This document shows, in pieces, positions 8,237 through 20,650 of a stretch of 64,000 bases of DNA. The translations under genes were made by a program, and so were the position numbers. Position 1 is the stretch's first letter. Each line of letters starts with the position of its first letter. Under the pieces are notes generated by a model, which saw only the letters and a program-made list of their open reading frames with translations, was not told the DNA's origin and did not search any database. The DNA lies in the NCBI RefSeq assembly GCF_902499135.1, contig NZ_CABVPR010000026.1:17573-81572 (forward strand), in the 5' to 3' direction. Origin of the DNA: Burkholderia dolosa. Its GTDB lineage: Bacteria > Pseudomonadota > Gammaproteobacteria > Burkholderiales > Burkholderiaceae.

Positions 8237-10723
8237 ATGCGCGTGTGGTGGATCGCGTTCGCGCTCGGCGTAGTCGTGCTGCAGCGGCAGGCGGCGTTGC
8301 CGGGTGCGATCGTCTGGGCGACGGGCGCGGCCGTGCTCGCGGGCTGCGCGCTGCTCCGTGCATGGTGCGTGCGCCGTTGCCGCGCACGCGCGGGCATCGC
8401 GCTCGGCTGGACGCTGTGCGCGCTCGCCGCTTGCGCGACCGGGTTCGGCTATGCGGCCGCGCGTGCCGAATGGCGATTGCGCGACAGTCTGCCGGTCGAG
8501 TGGGAAGGACGCGACATCGTCGTCACGGGCGTGATCCGCGGATTGCCGACGATCGACGAGACCGGCGCGCGGCTGCTGCTCGCGGTCGAATCGAACGATG
8601 CGGCACTCGCGCGATTTCCGCCGTTGATCCGGTTGTCGTGGCGCGCCTATGGCGCGACGGACGCGCGCGATGCGATTCCCGAACTGCGTGCCGCGCAGCG
8701 CTGGCGCGTCGTCGTGCGGCTGAAGCGTCCGCATGCGGAGGCGAACGACGGCGTGCGCGACAGCGAGGCGGCGTGGCTTGCCGCGGGGATTCGCGCGATC
8801 GGCTATGTCGTCGCGCCGCAGCGCGCGGTGTTGCTCGATGCGCGCGCGTCGGGATGGCGCGCATCGATCGATCGGCTTCGGGACGTGCTGCGTGCGCGCA
8901 TCGGCGCGACGCTCGGCGTCGACGCGCGGCATCGCGGCATCGTCGCCGCACTCGCGATCGGCGACCAGTCCGGCATCGGCGACGAAGACTGGCGCGTACT
9001 GCGCAATACCGGCACGAGCCACCTCGTCGCGATCTCCGGCTTGCACGTCGGGCTGGTCGGCGCGATCGCCGGCGGGCTCGTGTCGATCGCATGGCGCCGC
9101 GTGCGCTGGCGCGCGCGGGCCGCGACGCTGATCGTGCCCGCGCCGTACGCGGCGTCGGTCGCGGCGCTGCTGGCGGCGGCCGGCTACGCGGCACTTGCCG
9201 GTTTCAACGTGCCGGCCCAGCGCTCGTGGTGGATGATCGCGGCCGGCGGCGTCGCCTATCTGGCCGGGCGCAGCGTGCCGACGTCCGCGGTGCTGTGCGC
9301 GGCGCTCGGCGGCGTGCTGCTCGCCGATCCGTGGGCTGTGCTGTCGGCCGGGTTCTGGCTGTCGTTCGGTGCGGTCGCCGTGATTCTGCTCGCCGTCGCC
9401 GGCTGGCGCGCCGCGCGCGCGTTCGACGGGACGGACGAAGCGGAAGACGACGATGCGGCGAGCCGCGGGCGGCGGCTGCGAGCGTGGGGCAAACGCGCGG
9501 CGCGTCGCATCGCGGAGGCCGCGCGCGTGCAGTACGCGGTGACGATCGGTCTCGCGCCGCTGACGGCCGCGTGGTTCGCGCAGATCTCGATATCGGGGCC
9601 GTTCGGCAATGCGTTCGCGATTCCGTGGGTCAGCTCGGTGGTCACGCCGATCGTGCTGGCCGGCATCGCGCTGCCCGCGCCGCTCGACGCGTACGCGTTT
9701 CGTGTCGCGCACGCGGCGCTCGAACCGATGATGGTGCTGCTCGGGCGGCTGGCCGACTGGCCGGCCGGCGTATGGTGGCTGCGCATGCCCGACTGGCCGG
9801 TGCTGGTGCTCGCGTGCGTCGGTGTCGCGTGGGCGCTGATGCCGCGCGTCTGGCCGCTGCGCTGGGCGGCGCCGCTCACGTGGCTGCCGCTCGTCGCGCC
9901 GGCATCCGATGCGCCGCCACCCGGCGGCTTCCGGCTGACCGTGCTCGACGTCGGGCAGGGCGCGGCGGTGCTCGTTCAGACCGCGCGCCGCACGTTGCTG
10001 TTCGATGCGGGACCGGGCGCGGAGTCCACGCATGCGGGCGCGCGGATCGTCGCGCCGGCGCTGCGCGCCCGCGGGATCGGCACGCTCGATGCGCTGGTGA
10101 TCAGTCATGGGGACGCCGATCATGCGGGCGGCGCGCCGGCCGTCTATGCGGCCGTCGACGTACGTCAGCTGCTCGCCGGCGTTGCGCCGACGAGCCCGCT
10201 GTGGCGCGATGCGCGCGCTGCCGGCGTGACGGACCGGTTGCCGTGCGCGGCCGGGCAGCGCTGGACCTGGGACGGCGTCGCGTTCACGATGCTGTGGCCG
10301 GCGGGCGGTCCCGGCGCCGGTTCGTCGAACGGGCAGTCGTGCGTGCTGCGCATCGATGCGGGCGGCACGTCCGCGTTGCTGACCGGCGACATCGACGCGC
10401 GCGCGGAGCGCCGGCTCGTCGACGATGCGGCGGACGCGCTCGCCGCGCAGATCCTCATCGTTCCGCACCACGGCAGCCGCACGTCGTCGATCGAGCCTTT
10501 CCTCGACTCGGTCCGGCCGCGCGTCGCGGTATTTCCTGTAGGCTATCGCAACCGTTTCGGGCATCCGCACCGCACCGTTCTGGCGCGCTATGGACTGCGC
10601 GGGATTCCGTTGCCGCGCACCGATCTCGACGGCGCGGTGCGGTTCGAGGTGGCGCCGGCAGGCGGCGGTTTCGCATTCGAGCGGTATCGCGACACGCAGC
10701 GGCGCTACTGGATGGATCGGTGA
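8237..10723 (+). CDS. comEC: ComEC/Rec2-family DNA uptake channel
   Basis: Inner-membrane protein that moves transforming single-stranded DNA into the cytoplasm. It has 828 residues: N-terminal membrane helices plus a DUF4131/OB-like domain (about 1-200), the multi-helix Competence domain (about 230-520, with HLVAISGLHVGLVG), and a C-terminal metallo-beta-lactamase domain (about 555-800). The latter carries LDVGQGAAVLVQT, HGDADHAGG near residue 625 and VPHHGSRTSS near 744, so the nuclease-like metal site appears intact. The frame is uninterrupted, so the gene is probably functional. Natural competence in the host cannot be inferred from this gene alone. The start at 8237 follows GAGGAGG. Confidence 0.94.
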   Translation: MRVWWIAFALGVVVLQRQAALPGAIVWATGAAVLAGCALLRAWCVRRCRARAGIALGWTLCALAACATGFGYAAARAEWRLRDSLPVEWEGRDIVVTGVIRGLPTIDETGARLLLAVESNDAALARFPPLIRLSWRAYGATDARDAIPELRAAQRWRVVVRLKRPHAEANDGVRDSEAAWLAAGIRAIGYVVAPQRAVLLDARASGWRASIDRLRDVLRARIGATLGVDARHRGIVAALAIGDQSGIGDEDWRVLRNTGTSHLVAISGLHVGLVGAIAGGLVSIAWRRVRWRARAATLIVPAPYAASVAALLAAAGYAALAGFNVPAQRSWWMIAAGGVAYLAGRSVPTSAVLCAALGGVLLADPWAVLSAGFWLSFGAVAVILLAVAGWRAARAFDGTDEAEDDDAASRGRRLRAWGKRAARRIAEAARVQYAVTIGLAPLTAAWFAQISISGPFGNAFAIPWVSSVVTPIVLAGIALPAPLDAYAFRVAHAALEPMMVLLGRLADWPAGVWWLRMPDWPVLVLACVGVAWALMPRVWPLRWAAPLTWLPLVAPASDAPPPGGFRLTVLDVGQGAAVLVQTARRTLLFDAGPGAESTHAGARIVAPALRARGIGTLDALVISHGDADHAGGAPAVYAAVDVRQLLAGVAPTSPLWRDARAAGVTDRLPCAAGQRWTWDGVAFTMLWPAGGPGAGSSNGQSCVLRIDAGGTSALLTGDIDARAERRLVDDAADALAAQILIVPHHGSRTSSIEPFLDSVRPRVAVFPVGYRNRFGHPHRTVLARYGLRGIPLPRTDLDGAVRFEVAPAGGGFAFERYRDTQRRYWMDR

Positions 10724-10901
10724 GCGTGTTTCGACGCGGGCAGCCGGCAACGACCGCATGCACCGCTGCGCTGCCGCAGCGTGCAAAGCAGCGCGCAACG
10801 GCAGAAGCCGCGATCCGAATCGAATCGCGAATCGACCGCGAAGCGCGGAATCGCAGCCGGGGCGCCGCACGGGTTCCGATCGACACAGGAGACATCGGCG
10901 T

Positions 10902-11747
10902 TTGAAGGACATCCTCCATTTCTCGCATGCGAACGGCTTTCCGGCGTCGACGTACCGGACGATCTTCGCCGAACTGGCCGACGACTACGAGGTGCGCTAT
11001 ATCGAACGGATCGGCCACGACCGGCGCTATCCGGTCACGCGCGACTGGCCGCACCTCGTCGAGCAGCTGCTCGACGACGTCGGCAGCCGTTACGAGCGTC
11101 CCGTGTGGCTCGTCGGTCATTCGCTCGGCGGCTACCTGTCGTTGATGGCCGCGCTGAAGAAACCGCAGTGGGTGCGCGGCGTGGTGATGATCGATTCGCC
11201 GATCATCGCGGGCTGGCGCGCCCGCGCATTGCGTGCGAGCCAGTGGGCGGGGCTCGACGAGCGGCTGTCGCCGGCCGCCGCGACGCGCAAGCGGCGCACG
11301 CGCTGGCCGAGCCGCGACGAGGTCTGGCGGCATTTTCGCGAGAAGCCGGCATTCGCGCGCTGGGACGAACGAATGCTCGCCGACTACATCGACTACGCGA
11401 TTCCGCAGGCCGGCGCCGGCGGCGAACGCGCGCTCGCGTTCGACCGGCAGATCGAATATCTGATCTACCGGACGCTGCCGCATACGCTCGGCCCGCGGCT
11501 TGCGCACGGCGCGCCGGTGCCGCTCGGCTTTCTCGCCGGCACGCGCTCGCGCGAGGTGCGGCAGGTCGGGCTCGACGCGACGCGGCGCGCGGCGCGCGGG
11601 CGCATCGAGTGGGTCGAAGGCAGTCATCTGTTTCCGATGGAGCGGCCGATCGAAACGGCGCGCGCATTGCAGCGGATGCTGAATTCGCTGAAGGCGGAAG
11701 AGGGCGGCGCGCCGCCGCACGACTTGCCGCTTGCGAAGCGCGCCTGA
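10902..11747 (+). CDS. Alpha/beta hydrolase
   Basis: A serine hydrolase-like protein of about 281 residues. I place the start at the TTG at 10902, because AGGAGA lies 10 bases upstream and the product then begins KDILHFSHANGFPASTYR, a typical N-terminus with a GFP-type oxyanion segment. The nucleophile motif is VGHSLGGYLSL near residue 73, and the C-terminal GSHLFPME carries the likely catalytic histidine. The frame is open further upstream, but that part shows no family similarity. Substrate unknown. It follows comEC by 178 bases and precedes the pyrG promoter. Confidence 0.85.
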   Translation: MKDILHFSHANGFPASTYRTIFAELADDYEVRYIERIGHDRRYPVTRDWPHLVEQLLDDVGSRYERPVWLVGHSLGGYLSLMAALKKPQWVRGVVMIDSPIIAGWRARALRASQWAGLDERLSPAAATRKRRTRWPSRDEVWRHFREKPAFARWDERMLADYIDYAIPQAGAGGERALAFDRQIEYLIYRTLPHTLGPRLAHGAPVPLGFLAGTRSREVRQVGLDATRRAARGRIEWVEGSHLFPMERPIETARALQRMLNSLKAEEGGAPPHDLPLAKRA

Positions 11748-11936
11748 GCAGCGGCTTCGTCGTGCGGGCGCCGAGCGATCGGGCGGCCGCCGCACCGGCG
11801 TTGCCAAGGCTTCCCGGCGATGCGGCAACCGCATCGACGCGGCCGCCGACGGCACCGCGCGGACGGCCGGCAACGCCGTCCCGCACGGGCGTCGCGCGGC
11901 GTCGCGACGGGGTGCGATCATCGCGCCATTTGCTGA

Positions 11937-14500
<2,564 letters not shown>

Positions 14501-14576
14501 AGACCGAATGAACCTTGCGGCGGCTTCGCGCGTCAGTAGCGAAAGCAGTCCCGGCGCGCATGTCGTCGCAGCTTGA

Positions 14577-15890
<1,314 letters not shown>

Positions 15891-15918
15891 CGCGCTACTA
15901 TCGGGTTAGTCCTGTCGA

Positions 15919-15954
15919 CGCCGCTCTGTGCAGATGCGCGGAGCGGCGCTTCTT
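15919..15954 (+). terminator. Possible weak terminator or attenuator after eno
   Basis: CGCCGCTC (15919-15926) can pair with GAGCGGCG (15941-15948), leaving a 14-base loop, and CTTCTTAT follows. The U-run is poor and ftsB starts only 18 bases later, so this would at most reduce read-through from eno into ftsB. Confidence 0.3.
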
Positions 15955-15971
15955 ATATCTGCGTCTTCTAC

Positions 15972-16394
15972 ATGCGGCTTGTCACTGTCGTCCTGATTGC
16001 GTTGCTGGCGCTCATTCAGTACCCGCTATGGTGGGGACACGGCGGCTGGCTGCGGGTGCATGAACTGCGTCAGCAGCTCGATGACCAGCTCCGGAAGAAC
16101 GCAGACGAGAAGCTGCGCAACGAACGCATTGCCGGCGAAGTGCAGGATCTGCAAAGCGGCACGGCGGCGATCGAGGAGCGCGCGCGCTACGAGATGGGCA
16201 TGGTGAAGGACGGCGAAGTGTTCGTGCAGTTCGTATCGCCGAATGCGCCGTCGGCGCCGGTGAGCAACACGCCGTCGAGCACGTCGACGCGCGGCGCGGT
16301 GTCGTCGGCGCCGGTGCGTGTCGTACCGAATCCGCAATCGATCGCGAAACCGTCGCGGCATCACGGCGGCAAGGACAAGGCCGCGCATCACTGA
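15972..16394 (+). CDS. ftsB: Cell division protein FtsB
   Basis: Small bitopic divisome protein that joins FtsL and FtsQ and activates septal peptidoglycan synthesis. It has 140 residues: a membrane helix at 3-20 ([19 protein letters not shown]), a periplasmic coiled coil at about 30-75 ([20 protein letters not shown]) and the conserved [19 protein letters not shown]. The C-terminal 45 residues are Ser/Pro/Thr-rich and end in a His/Lys-rich tail, making it longer than the E. coli protein (103 residues). It lies directly after eno, the usual position. Confidence 0.95.
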   Translation: MRLVTVVLIALLALIQYPLWWGHGGWLRVHELRQQLDDQLRKNADEKLRNERIAGEVQDLQSGTAAIEERARYEMGMVKDGEVFVQFVSPNAPSAPVSNTPSSTSTRGAVSSAPVRVVPNPQSIAKPSRHHGGKDKAAHH

Positions 16395-16417
16395 CGCGGC
16401 GATCCATCGATCGATTG

Positions 16418-16446
16418 AAAAAGCGCGGGAAATGCCGCGCTTTTTT
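16418..16446 (+). terminator. Intrinsic terminator of the pyrG-ftsB cluster
   Basis: The inverted repeat AAGCGCGG / CCGCGCTT with a 6-base loop is followed by a T-run at 16441-16446. It ends the cluster 24 bases after the ftsB stop and faces the convergent lipoprotein gene. Confidence 0.85.
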
Positions 16447-16490
16447 ATTTCCGACGATTCGTCAATCGCGTCGATCGGGCCGACGACGCA

Positions 16491-16841
16491 TCACCACCAC
16501 CAGCCCGGATAGCCGTAGCCGATGCCGGTTCCCCAGCGATTTCCCCATCCGCCGCTGTAATAGCCGCCGTAGACGGTGACGGGCGGCGGCGCGTAGTACG
16601 CCCATGCGCGCGCTGCAGCCTCGGCCGCCATCGCGTCGTTCTGTTCGCGCAACACCTGCTTGTCGATCTCGTCGTAGCGTTTGCGCTCGGCGGCCGACAG
16701 TGTCGGCGGCTGGCCTGCCGACGCGCCCGATTCGGGCAGGCGGCTCAGGATCGTGGACGATGGCGGCACCGCGCAGCCGGCCACGGCAAGTGTGCCGACG
16801 GCGACGCCGATGACGACGATGGTGCGGAACGGGCGATTCAT
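16491..16841 (-). CDS. Small Gly/Trp/Tyr-tailed lipoprotein
   Basis: A 116-residue predicted lipoprotein with signal peptide MNRPFRTIVVIGVAVGTLAV and lipobox VAGC at residues 20-23. The mature part has a charged helical segment (AAERKRYDEIDKQVLREQND) and an aromatic glycine-rich tail ending GYGYPGWWW. I do not recognise a named family; such tails occur in small Burkholderia envelope proteins. It is convergent with ftsB and downstream of hslO on the same strand, 133 bases away. A real gene is likely from the signal peptide and frame. Confidence 0.75.
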   Translation of the reverse strand: MNRPFRTIVVIGVAVGTLAVAGCAVPPSSTILSRLPESGASAGQPPTLSAAERKRYDEIDKQVLREQNDAMAAEAAARAWAYYAPPPVTVYGGYYSGGWGNRWGTGIGYGYPGWWW

Positions 16842-16974
16842 CTGTTTCTCCTGCGGCGCGCCGGCGGCGGAAGGCGGCTTGCGCCGAAGGCCGGGCCTGC
16901 GGCGCGCGAGCCCTGCGTGCGATGCTCGTGCGTCATTATGCGCCCGCGCGGTCGCGTGCGCGTGCGCCGCTCAC

Positions 16975-17925
16975 TCAGTGACGCTGGCTCGTCGCGGGCG
17001 TCACGCCGGCCGCGACTTCCGGTGCGGCGAACAACTGCGCAACGTCGACCGGATCGAATTCGTAGCGCTGGTTGCAGAACTCGCAGTGGATCTCGACGTG
17101 GCCGCGCTCGGCGATCACGCTGTCGACTTCCTCGCGGCCGAGCATGCGCAGCATCGCGCCGACCTTCTCGCGCGAGCACGAGCACTGAAAGCGCGTGCCG
17201 GCCGGTTCGAAGTGCTGCACGTTCTCCTGCCAGAAGAGCCGGCGAAACACCACTTCGGGCTCGACTTCGAGCAGTTCCTTTGCGGACAGCGTGCCGCCGA
17301 GCGTGCACACGCGCTCCCACGTGTCGATGTCGGTCTCGGCATTGCGCGGCACGATTCCGCCGTCGCCCGGCAGCTTCTGCAGCAGCATTCCGACCGCGCG
17401 GTCGCGGTCGGCCGCGAGCCACAGCCGCGTGTCGAGCTGCTCCGAGTGGTGCATGTAATGCTCGAGCACCTGCGAAATCGATTCGAGCGGACCGTCGACG
17501 CCGTTCAGCGGCACGATGCCCTGGTACGGCTGCTGGCCCGGCTGCTTGTCGGCCGGATCGAGCGTGATCACGCAGCGGCCGTGGCCGCTCGCGTTCACGA
17601 GCGTGGCGAAGCTCGCGTCGTCGCCGATCGTCTGCGCCGCATCGCCGGAGAACTTCGCGGTCGCCCGCATCGACAGATCCGAGCTGCACTGGACGACCAG
17701 CATCTTCACCGGCCCGTCGCCGAAGATCTGCATGATCAGGGTGCCGTGAAATTTCAGGTTCGCGGACAGCAGCGCGCACGCGGCCATCATCTCGCCGAGC
17801 ACCGTGCGCACCGGGGCAGGGTAGTCGCGCCGCGCGAGCACTTCCTGCCACGTATTGCGCAGCGAAACGATTTCGCCGCGCACGGGCGCCGCATTGAACA
17901 TGAATTTCTGTAACTGGTCGCTCAC
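16975..17925 (-). CDS. hslO: Redox-regulated chaperone Hsp33
   Basis: Cytoplasmic holdase chaperone switched on by oxidative unfolding. I choose the GTG at 17925, which has AAGGAA 7 bases upstream and gives the typical start SDQLQKFMFNAAPVRG; an ATG 63 bases upstream overlaps the preceding gene. The product is 316 residues. The zinc-centre cysteines are Cys248, Cys250, Cys281 and Cys284, matching CXC-X27-32-CXXC (30 residues between pairs). The gamma-carbonic-anhydrase-like gene ends 25 bases upstream, so the two form an operon. Confidence 0.96.
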   Translation of the reverse strand: MSDQLQKFMFNAAPVRGEIVSLRNTWQEVLARRDYPAPVRTVLGEMMAACALLSANLKFHGTLIMQIFGDGPVKMLVVQCSSDLSMRATAKFSGDAAQTIGDDASFATLVNASGHGRCVITLDPADKQPGQQPYQGIVPLNGVDGPLESISQVLEHYMHHSEQLDTRLWLAADRDRAVGMLLQKLPGDGGIVPRNAETDIDTWERVCTLGGTLSAKELLEVEPEVVFRRLFWQENVQHFEPAGTRFQCSCSREKVGAMLRMLGREEVDSVIAERGHVEIHCEFCNQRYEFDPVDVAQLFAAPEVAAGVTPATSQRH

Positions 17926-17950
17926 TCTTGTTCCTTGAAATCCGCGCGGA

Positions 17951-18475
17951 TCATCCGATCCGCACAAGTTGCTCCTTGAAATGCGCACGCCGCTCGACGT
18001 ACGTCGTCGCGTTCCTGCGCAGCCGCGCGACGTCCTCGTCCGACAGCTCGCGCACGACCTTCGCCGGGGCGCCGAGAATCAGCGAGTTGTCCGGGAACGT
18101 CTTGCCTTCCGTCACGACGGCGCCGGCGCCGACCAGACAGTTGCGGCCGATGACCGCACCATTCAAGACCACCGCCTGGATGCCGATCAGCGAACCTTCT
18201 CCGATTGTGCAGCCGTGCAGCATCGCCTGGTGCCCGATCGTCACGTTCTCGGCGATCGTCAGCGGGAAGCCGGGGTCGGTGTGGAGCACCGCGCCTTCCT
18301 GGACGTTGCTGCCCGCACCGACGGTGATCGTCTCGTTGTCGCCGCGAATCGTCGCGCCGAACCACACGCTCGCGTTTTCCTCGAGCACGACCTTGCCGAT
18401 GATGGCCGCCGTGTCGGCGACGAACACGCTTTCGTGGATCGTCGGGGCCGTATCGCCCAGCTTGTAGATCGTCAC
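17951..18475 (-). CDS. Gamma-carbonic-anhydrase-like hexapeptide-repeat protein
   Basis: A left-handed beta-helix protein of 174 residues in the YrdA/PaaY group. The start is the GTG at 18475 with AAGGAGACTCC in front. Hexapeptide repeats run from about residue 15 to 125, and the three likely metal histidines are in LHTDPG, IGHQAMLHG. The C-terminal helix carries ELSDEDVARLRRNATTYVE. Such proteins bind zinc or another metal, but many lack measured carbonic anhydrase activity, so I do not claim an enzyme function. Upstream partner of hslO and divergent from the DUF455 gene. Confidence 0.9.
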   Translation of the reverse strand: MTIYKLGDTAPTIHESVFVADTAAIIGKVVLEENASVWFGATIRGDNETITVGAGSNVQEGAVLHTDPGFPLTIAENVTIGHQAMLHGCTIGEGSLIGIQAVVLNGAVIGRNCLVGAGAVVTEGKTFPDNSLILGAPAKVVRELSDEDVARLRRNATTYVERRAHFKEQLVRIG

Positions 18476-18616
18476 GGAGTCTCCTTGTCTCTTCGATGGT
18501 GGGCGCCGGTAGAATGGCGCGTCGGTCGGCCGAGCGCGTCGCGTCGCGGCACAGACGCGTATTCTAAACCGTCGCGTGCGCACGCTCGTGCGTACGCACG
18601 CGACGTGTCCCCGTTT

Positions 18617-19474
18617 ATGAGCATGGAGTCTTCTTCTTTCACCGATGCGGCCGTTTGCGTGCGCCGCGCCGCACTCGACGCACTGCGCGTGCGCGAGCCG
18701 CTCGCGAAGGCGGCGCAGGTGCGCGCGCTGTACGATGCATGGCTGGCCGGACAGGCGGCGATTTCGCCGTCGCTTCAGCTGTCCGAGCCCGACGATCTGC
18801 CGGGCCGCCCCGCGCGTCCGGCGCTCGTCGAGCCGCGTCAGCTGGAGCGGCGCAGCATGCGCTCGCCGGAGGGTCGCGCGGTGCTGCTGCACGCGCTCGC
18901 GCATATCGAATTCAACGCGATCAACCTCGCGCTGGACGCGGTATGGCGCTTCGCCGGGCTGCCCGAAGCGTTCTATGCGGACTGGCTGAAGGTCGCGGCC
19001 GAGGAGGCTTATCACTTCACGCTGCTGTCCGATAGGCTGGCAGCGTTCGGCCATACGTACGGCGACTTCCCGGCGCACAACGGGCTGTGGGAAATGTGCG
19101 AACGCACGCGCGCCGACGTGCTCGCGCGCATGGCGCTGGTGCCGCGCACGCTCGAGGCGCGCGGGCTAGACGCGTCGCCGCCGATTCGCGCGCGCCTCGC
19201 GCAGGCCGGCGACGACGCATCCGCGGCGATTCTCGACGTGATCTTGCGCGACGAAATCGGCCACGTCGCGATCGGCAATCGCTGGTTTCGGCATCTGTGC
19301 GTCGAGAGCGGCCGCGATCCGGTGCCGACCTATCGACAGCTCGCCGACCAATATCGCGCGCCGCGGCTGCGCGGGCCGTTCAATTTCGATGCGCGGCGCG
19401 ACGCCGGCTTCGAGCAGGCGGAACTCGACGAACTGGCCGCGCAGGACGGCGCCGACGGCAGCGCGAACGGCTAG
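18617..19474 (+). CDS. DUF455 ferritin-like protein
   Basis: A 285-residue all-helical protein. Its ferritin-like metal motifs are IEFNAINLALDAVW, AAEEAYHFTLL and LRDEIGHVAIGNRWF, which supply the Glu and His ligands expected of a diiron site. DUF455 members are widespread and largely uncharacterised; some are called MiaE-like or rhamnan-associated without proof. The start is the ATG at 18617, with an alternative ATG two codons later. It is divergent from the gamma-carbonic-anhydrase gene, with a 141-base shared intergenic region, and is followed by 214 bases without a gene. Family assignment is good; function unknown. Confidence 0.88.
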   Translation: MSMESSSFTDAAVCVRRAALDALRVREPLAKAAQVRALYDAWLAGQAAISPSLQLSEPDDLPGRPARPALVEPRQLERRSMRSPEGRAVLLHALAHIEFNAINLALDAVWRFAGLPEAFYADWLKVAAEEAYHFTLLSDRLAAFGHTYGDFPAHNGLWEMCERTRADVLARMALVPRTLEARGLDASPPIRARLAQAGDDASAAILDVILRDEIGHVAIGNRWFRHLCVESGRDPVPTYRQLADQYRAPRLRGPFNFDARRDAGFEQAELDELAAQDGADGSANG

Positions 19475-19652
19475 CGGCGCACAGCGTCGTCGTTGCAGCG
19501 TTTTTTGCCGCATCGATGTGCGTCTTTAACCGGCCCGTATAGCCGGCGGCGCTGGGCTGCAGCCACCGTCGATCGCATCGCCTGAACATTGATCCATCCC
19601 GCTGCTAGAGCCCAGCCTCCACGTCAGCACGCCGACGCCGAGGCGTCGCCGT

Positions 19653-19658
19653 TATAAT
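19653..19658 (+). promoter_or_regulatory. Putative -10 element of the alpha/beta hydrolase gene
   Basis: A perfect TATAAT lies 30 bases before the ATG at 19689. The -35 region is GC-rich and not recognisable. Confidence 0.45.
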
Positions 19659-19688
19659 CGAACGACCATTCTTTTTTTGGCGGTCGCA

Positions 19689-20579
19689 ATGAATGCCTCG
19701 AGTTCTGTCTCCGATTTCGTCACAGTGCGCGGCGTCCGGCTGCATGTGCGGCGCTGGGGACGGCCCGATGCGCCGACGCTGTTCATGCTGCACGGCTGGA
19801 TGGATGTCGCCGCATCGTTCCAGTTCGTCGTCGACGCGCTCGCCGGCGACTGGCAGGTGATCGCGCCCGACGCGCGCGGCTTCGGGCTGTCCGACTGGCC
19901 GGTCGCGCGGCAGGGCGGCGGGCACTACTGGTTCCACGACTATCTCGGCGATCTCGATGCGCTCGTCGACCACTACGCGCCGAACGGTGACGTCAATCTG
20001 GTCGGGCACAGCATGGGCGCGAACGTCGTGTGCCTGTACGCCGGCGCACGGCCGGAGCGCGTGCGGCGCGTCGTCGATCTCGAAGGGTTCGGGCTCGCGC
20101 CCGCGCGGGCCGAGCAGGCGCCGCGCCGGTTGCGCGGCTGGCTCGACGAACTGCGCGAGCCGCCGGCGTTGCGGTCGTATGCGTCGCTCGACGAAGTCGC
20201 GGCGCGCCTGACCAAGACGAATCCACGGCTGGATCCGCGCCGCGCCGCATTTCTCGCTGCGCACTGGTCGAGGCGCGGCGACGACGGTCGCTACCATCTG
20301 CTCGCGGACCCCGCGCACAAGATGCCGGGCCCGCTGCTGTACCGGCTCGACGAGGTGATGGCCGTATGGGCGCAGGTACGCGCGAAGGTGCTGCACGTCG
20401 AGGCCGTCAATTCGCCGACGCTCGCGCACCTCGCCGGCGACATCCCGCTGCCGGAGTTCAAGGCACGCTTCAACGCGTTTCCGGACTGGCGCGAGAAGCT
20501 CGTCGAGGACGCGGGCCACATGGTGCATCACGACCAGCCGGAGCAGATCGCCGCGCTGATCGAGGCGTTCTGCGCGTGA
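19689..20579 (+). CDS. Alpha/beta hydrolase
   Basis: A 296-residue serine hydrolase-like protein. It shows HGWMD (oxyanion segment), nucleophile elbow LVGHSMGANVV near residue 105, and a C-terminal DAGHMVHHDQP containing the catalytic histidine. The acid is probably an aspartate or glutamate in the segment before it. The ATG at 19689 is preferred over a TTG four codons upstream inside a T-run. The sequence resembles epoxide-hydrolase or haloalkane-dehalogenase-like members, but the substrate cannot be predicted. It is 71 bases upstream of the PHP gene. Confidence 0.88.
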   Translation: MNASSSVSDFVTVRGVRLHVRRWGRPDAPTLFMLHGWMDVAASFQFVVDALAGDWQVIAPDARGFGLSDWPVARQGGGHYWFHDYLGDLDALVDHYAPNGDVNLVGHSMGANVVCLYAGARPERVRRVVDLEGFGLAPARAEQAPRRLRGWLDELREPPALRSYASLDEVAARLTKTNPRLDPRRAAFLAAHWSRRGDDGRYHLLADPAHKMPGPLLYRLDEVMAVWAQVRAKVLHVEAVNSPTLAHLAGDIPLPEFKARFNAFPDWREKLVEDAGHMVHHDQPEQIAALIEAFCA

Positions 20580-20629
20580 CGGTTCGGCCGGCGCGGCACG
20601 CACGCCGGCGGCGAATTGCGGCGTTGCAG

Positions 20630-20635
20630 TAGAAT
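20630..20635 (+). promoter_or_regulatory. Possible -10 element of the PHP-yciO genes
   Basis: TAGAAT lies 15 bases before the ATG at 20651, which would give a very short leader (7-9 bases). There is no convincing -35. Confidence 0.3.
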
Positions 20636-20650
20636 GAAGCTTCACCTGCC

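Noticed and set aside
8120-10912. Minus-strand open frame of 930 codons opposite comEC
   Set aside because: Product is almost only Arg, Ala, Asp, His and Gly; comEC on the other strand has all expected motifs.
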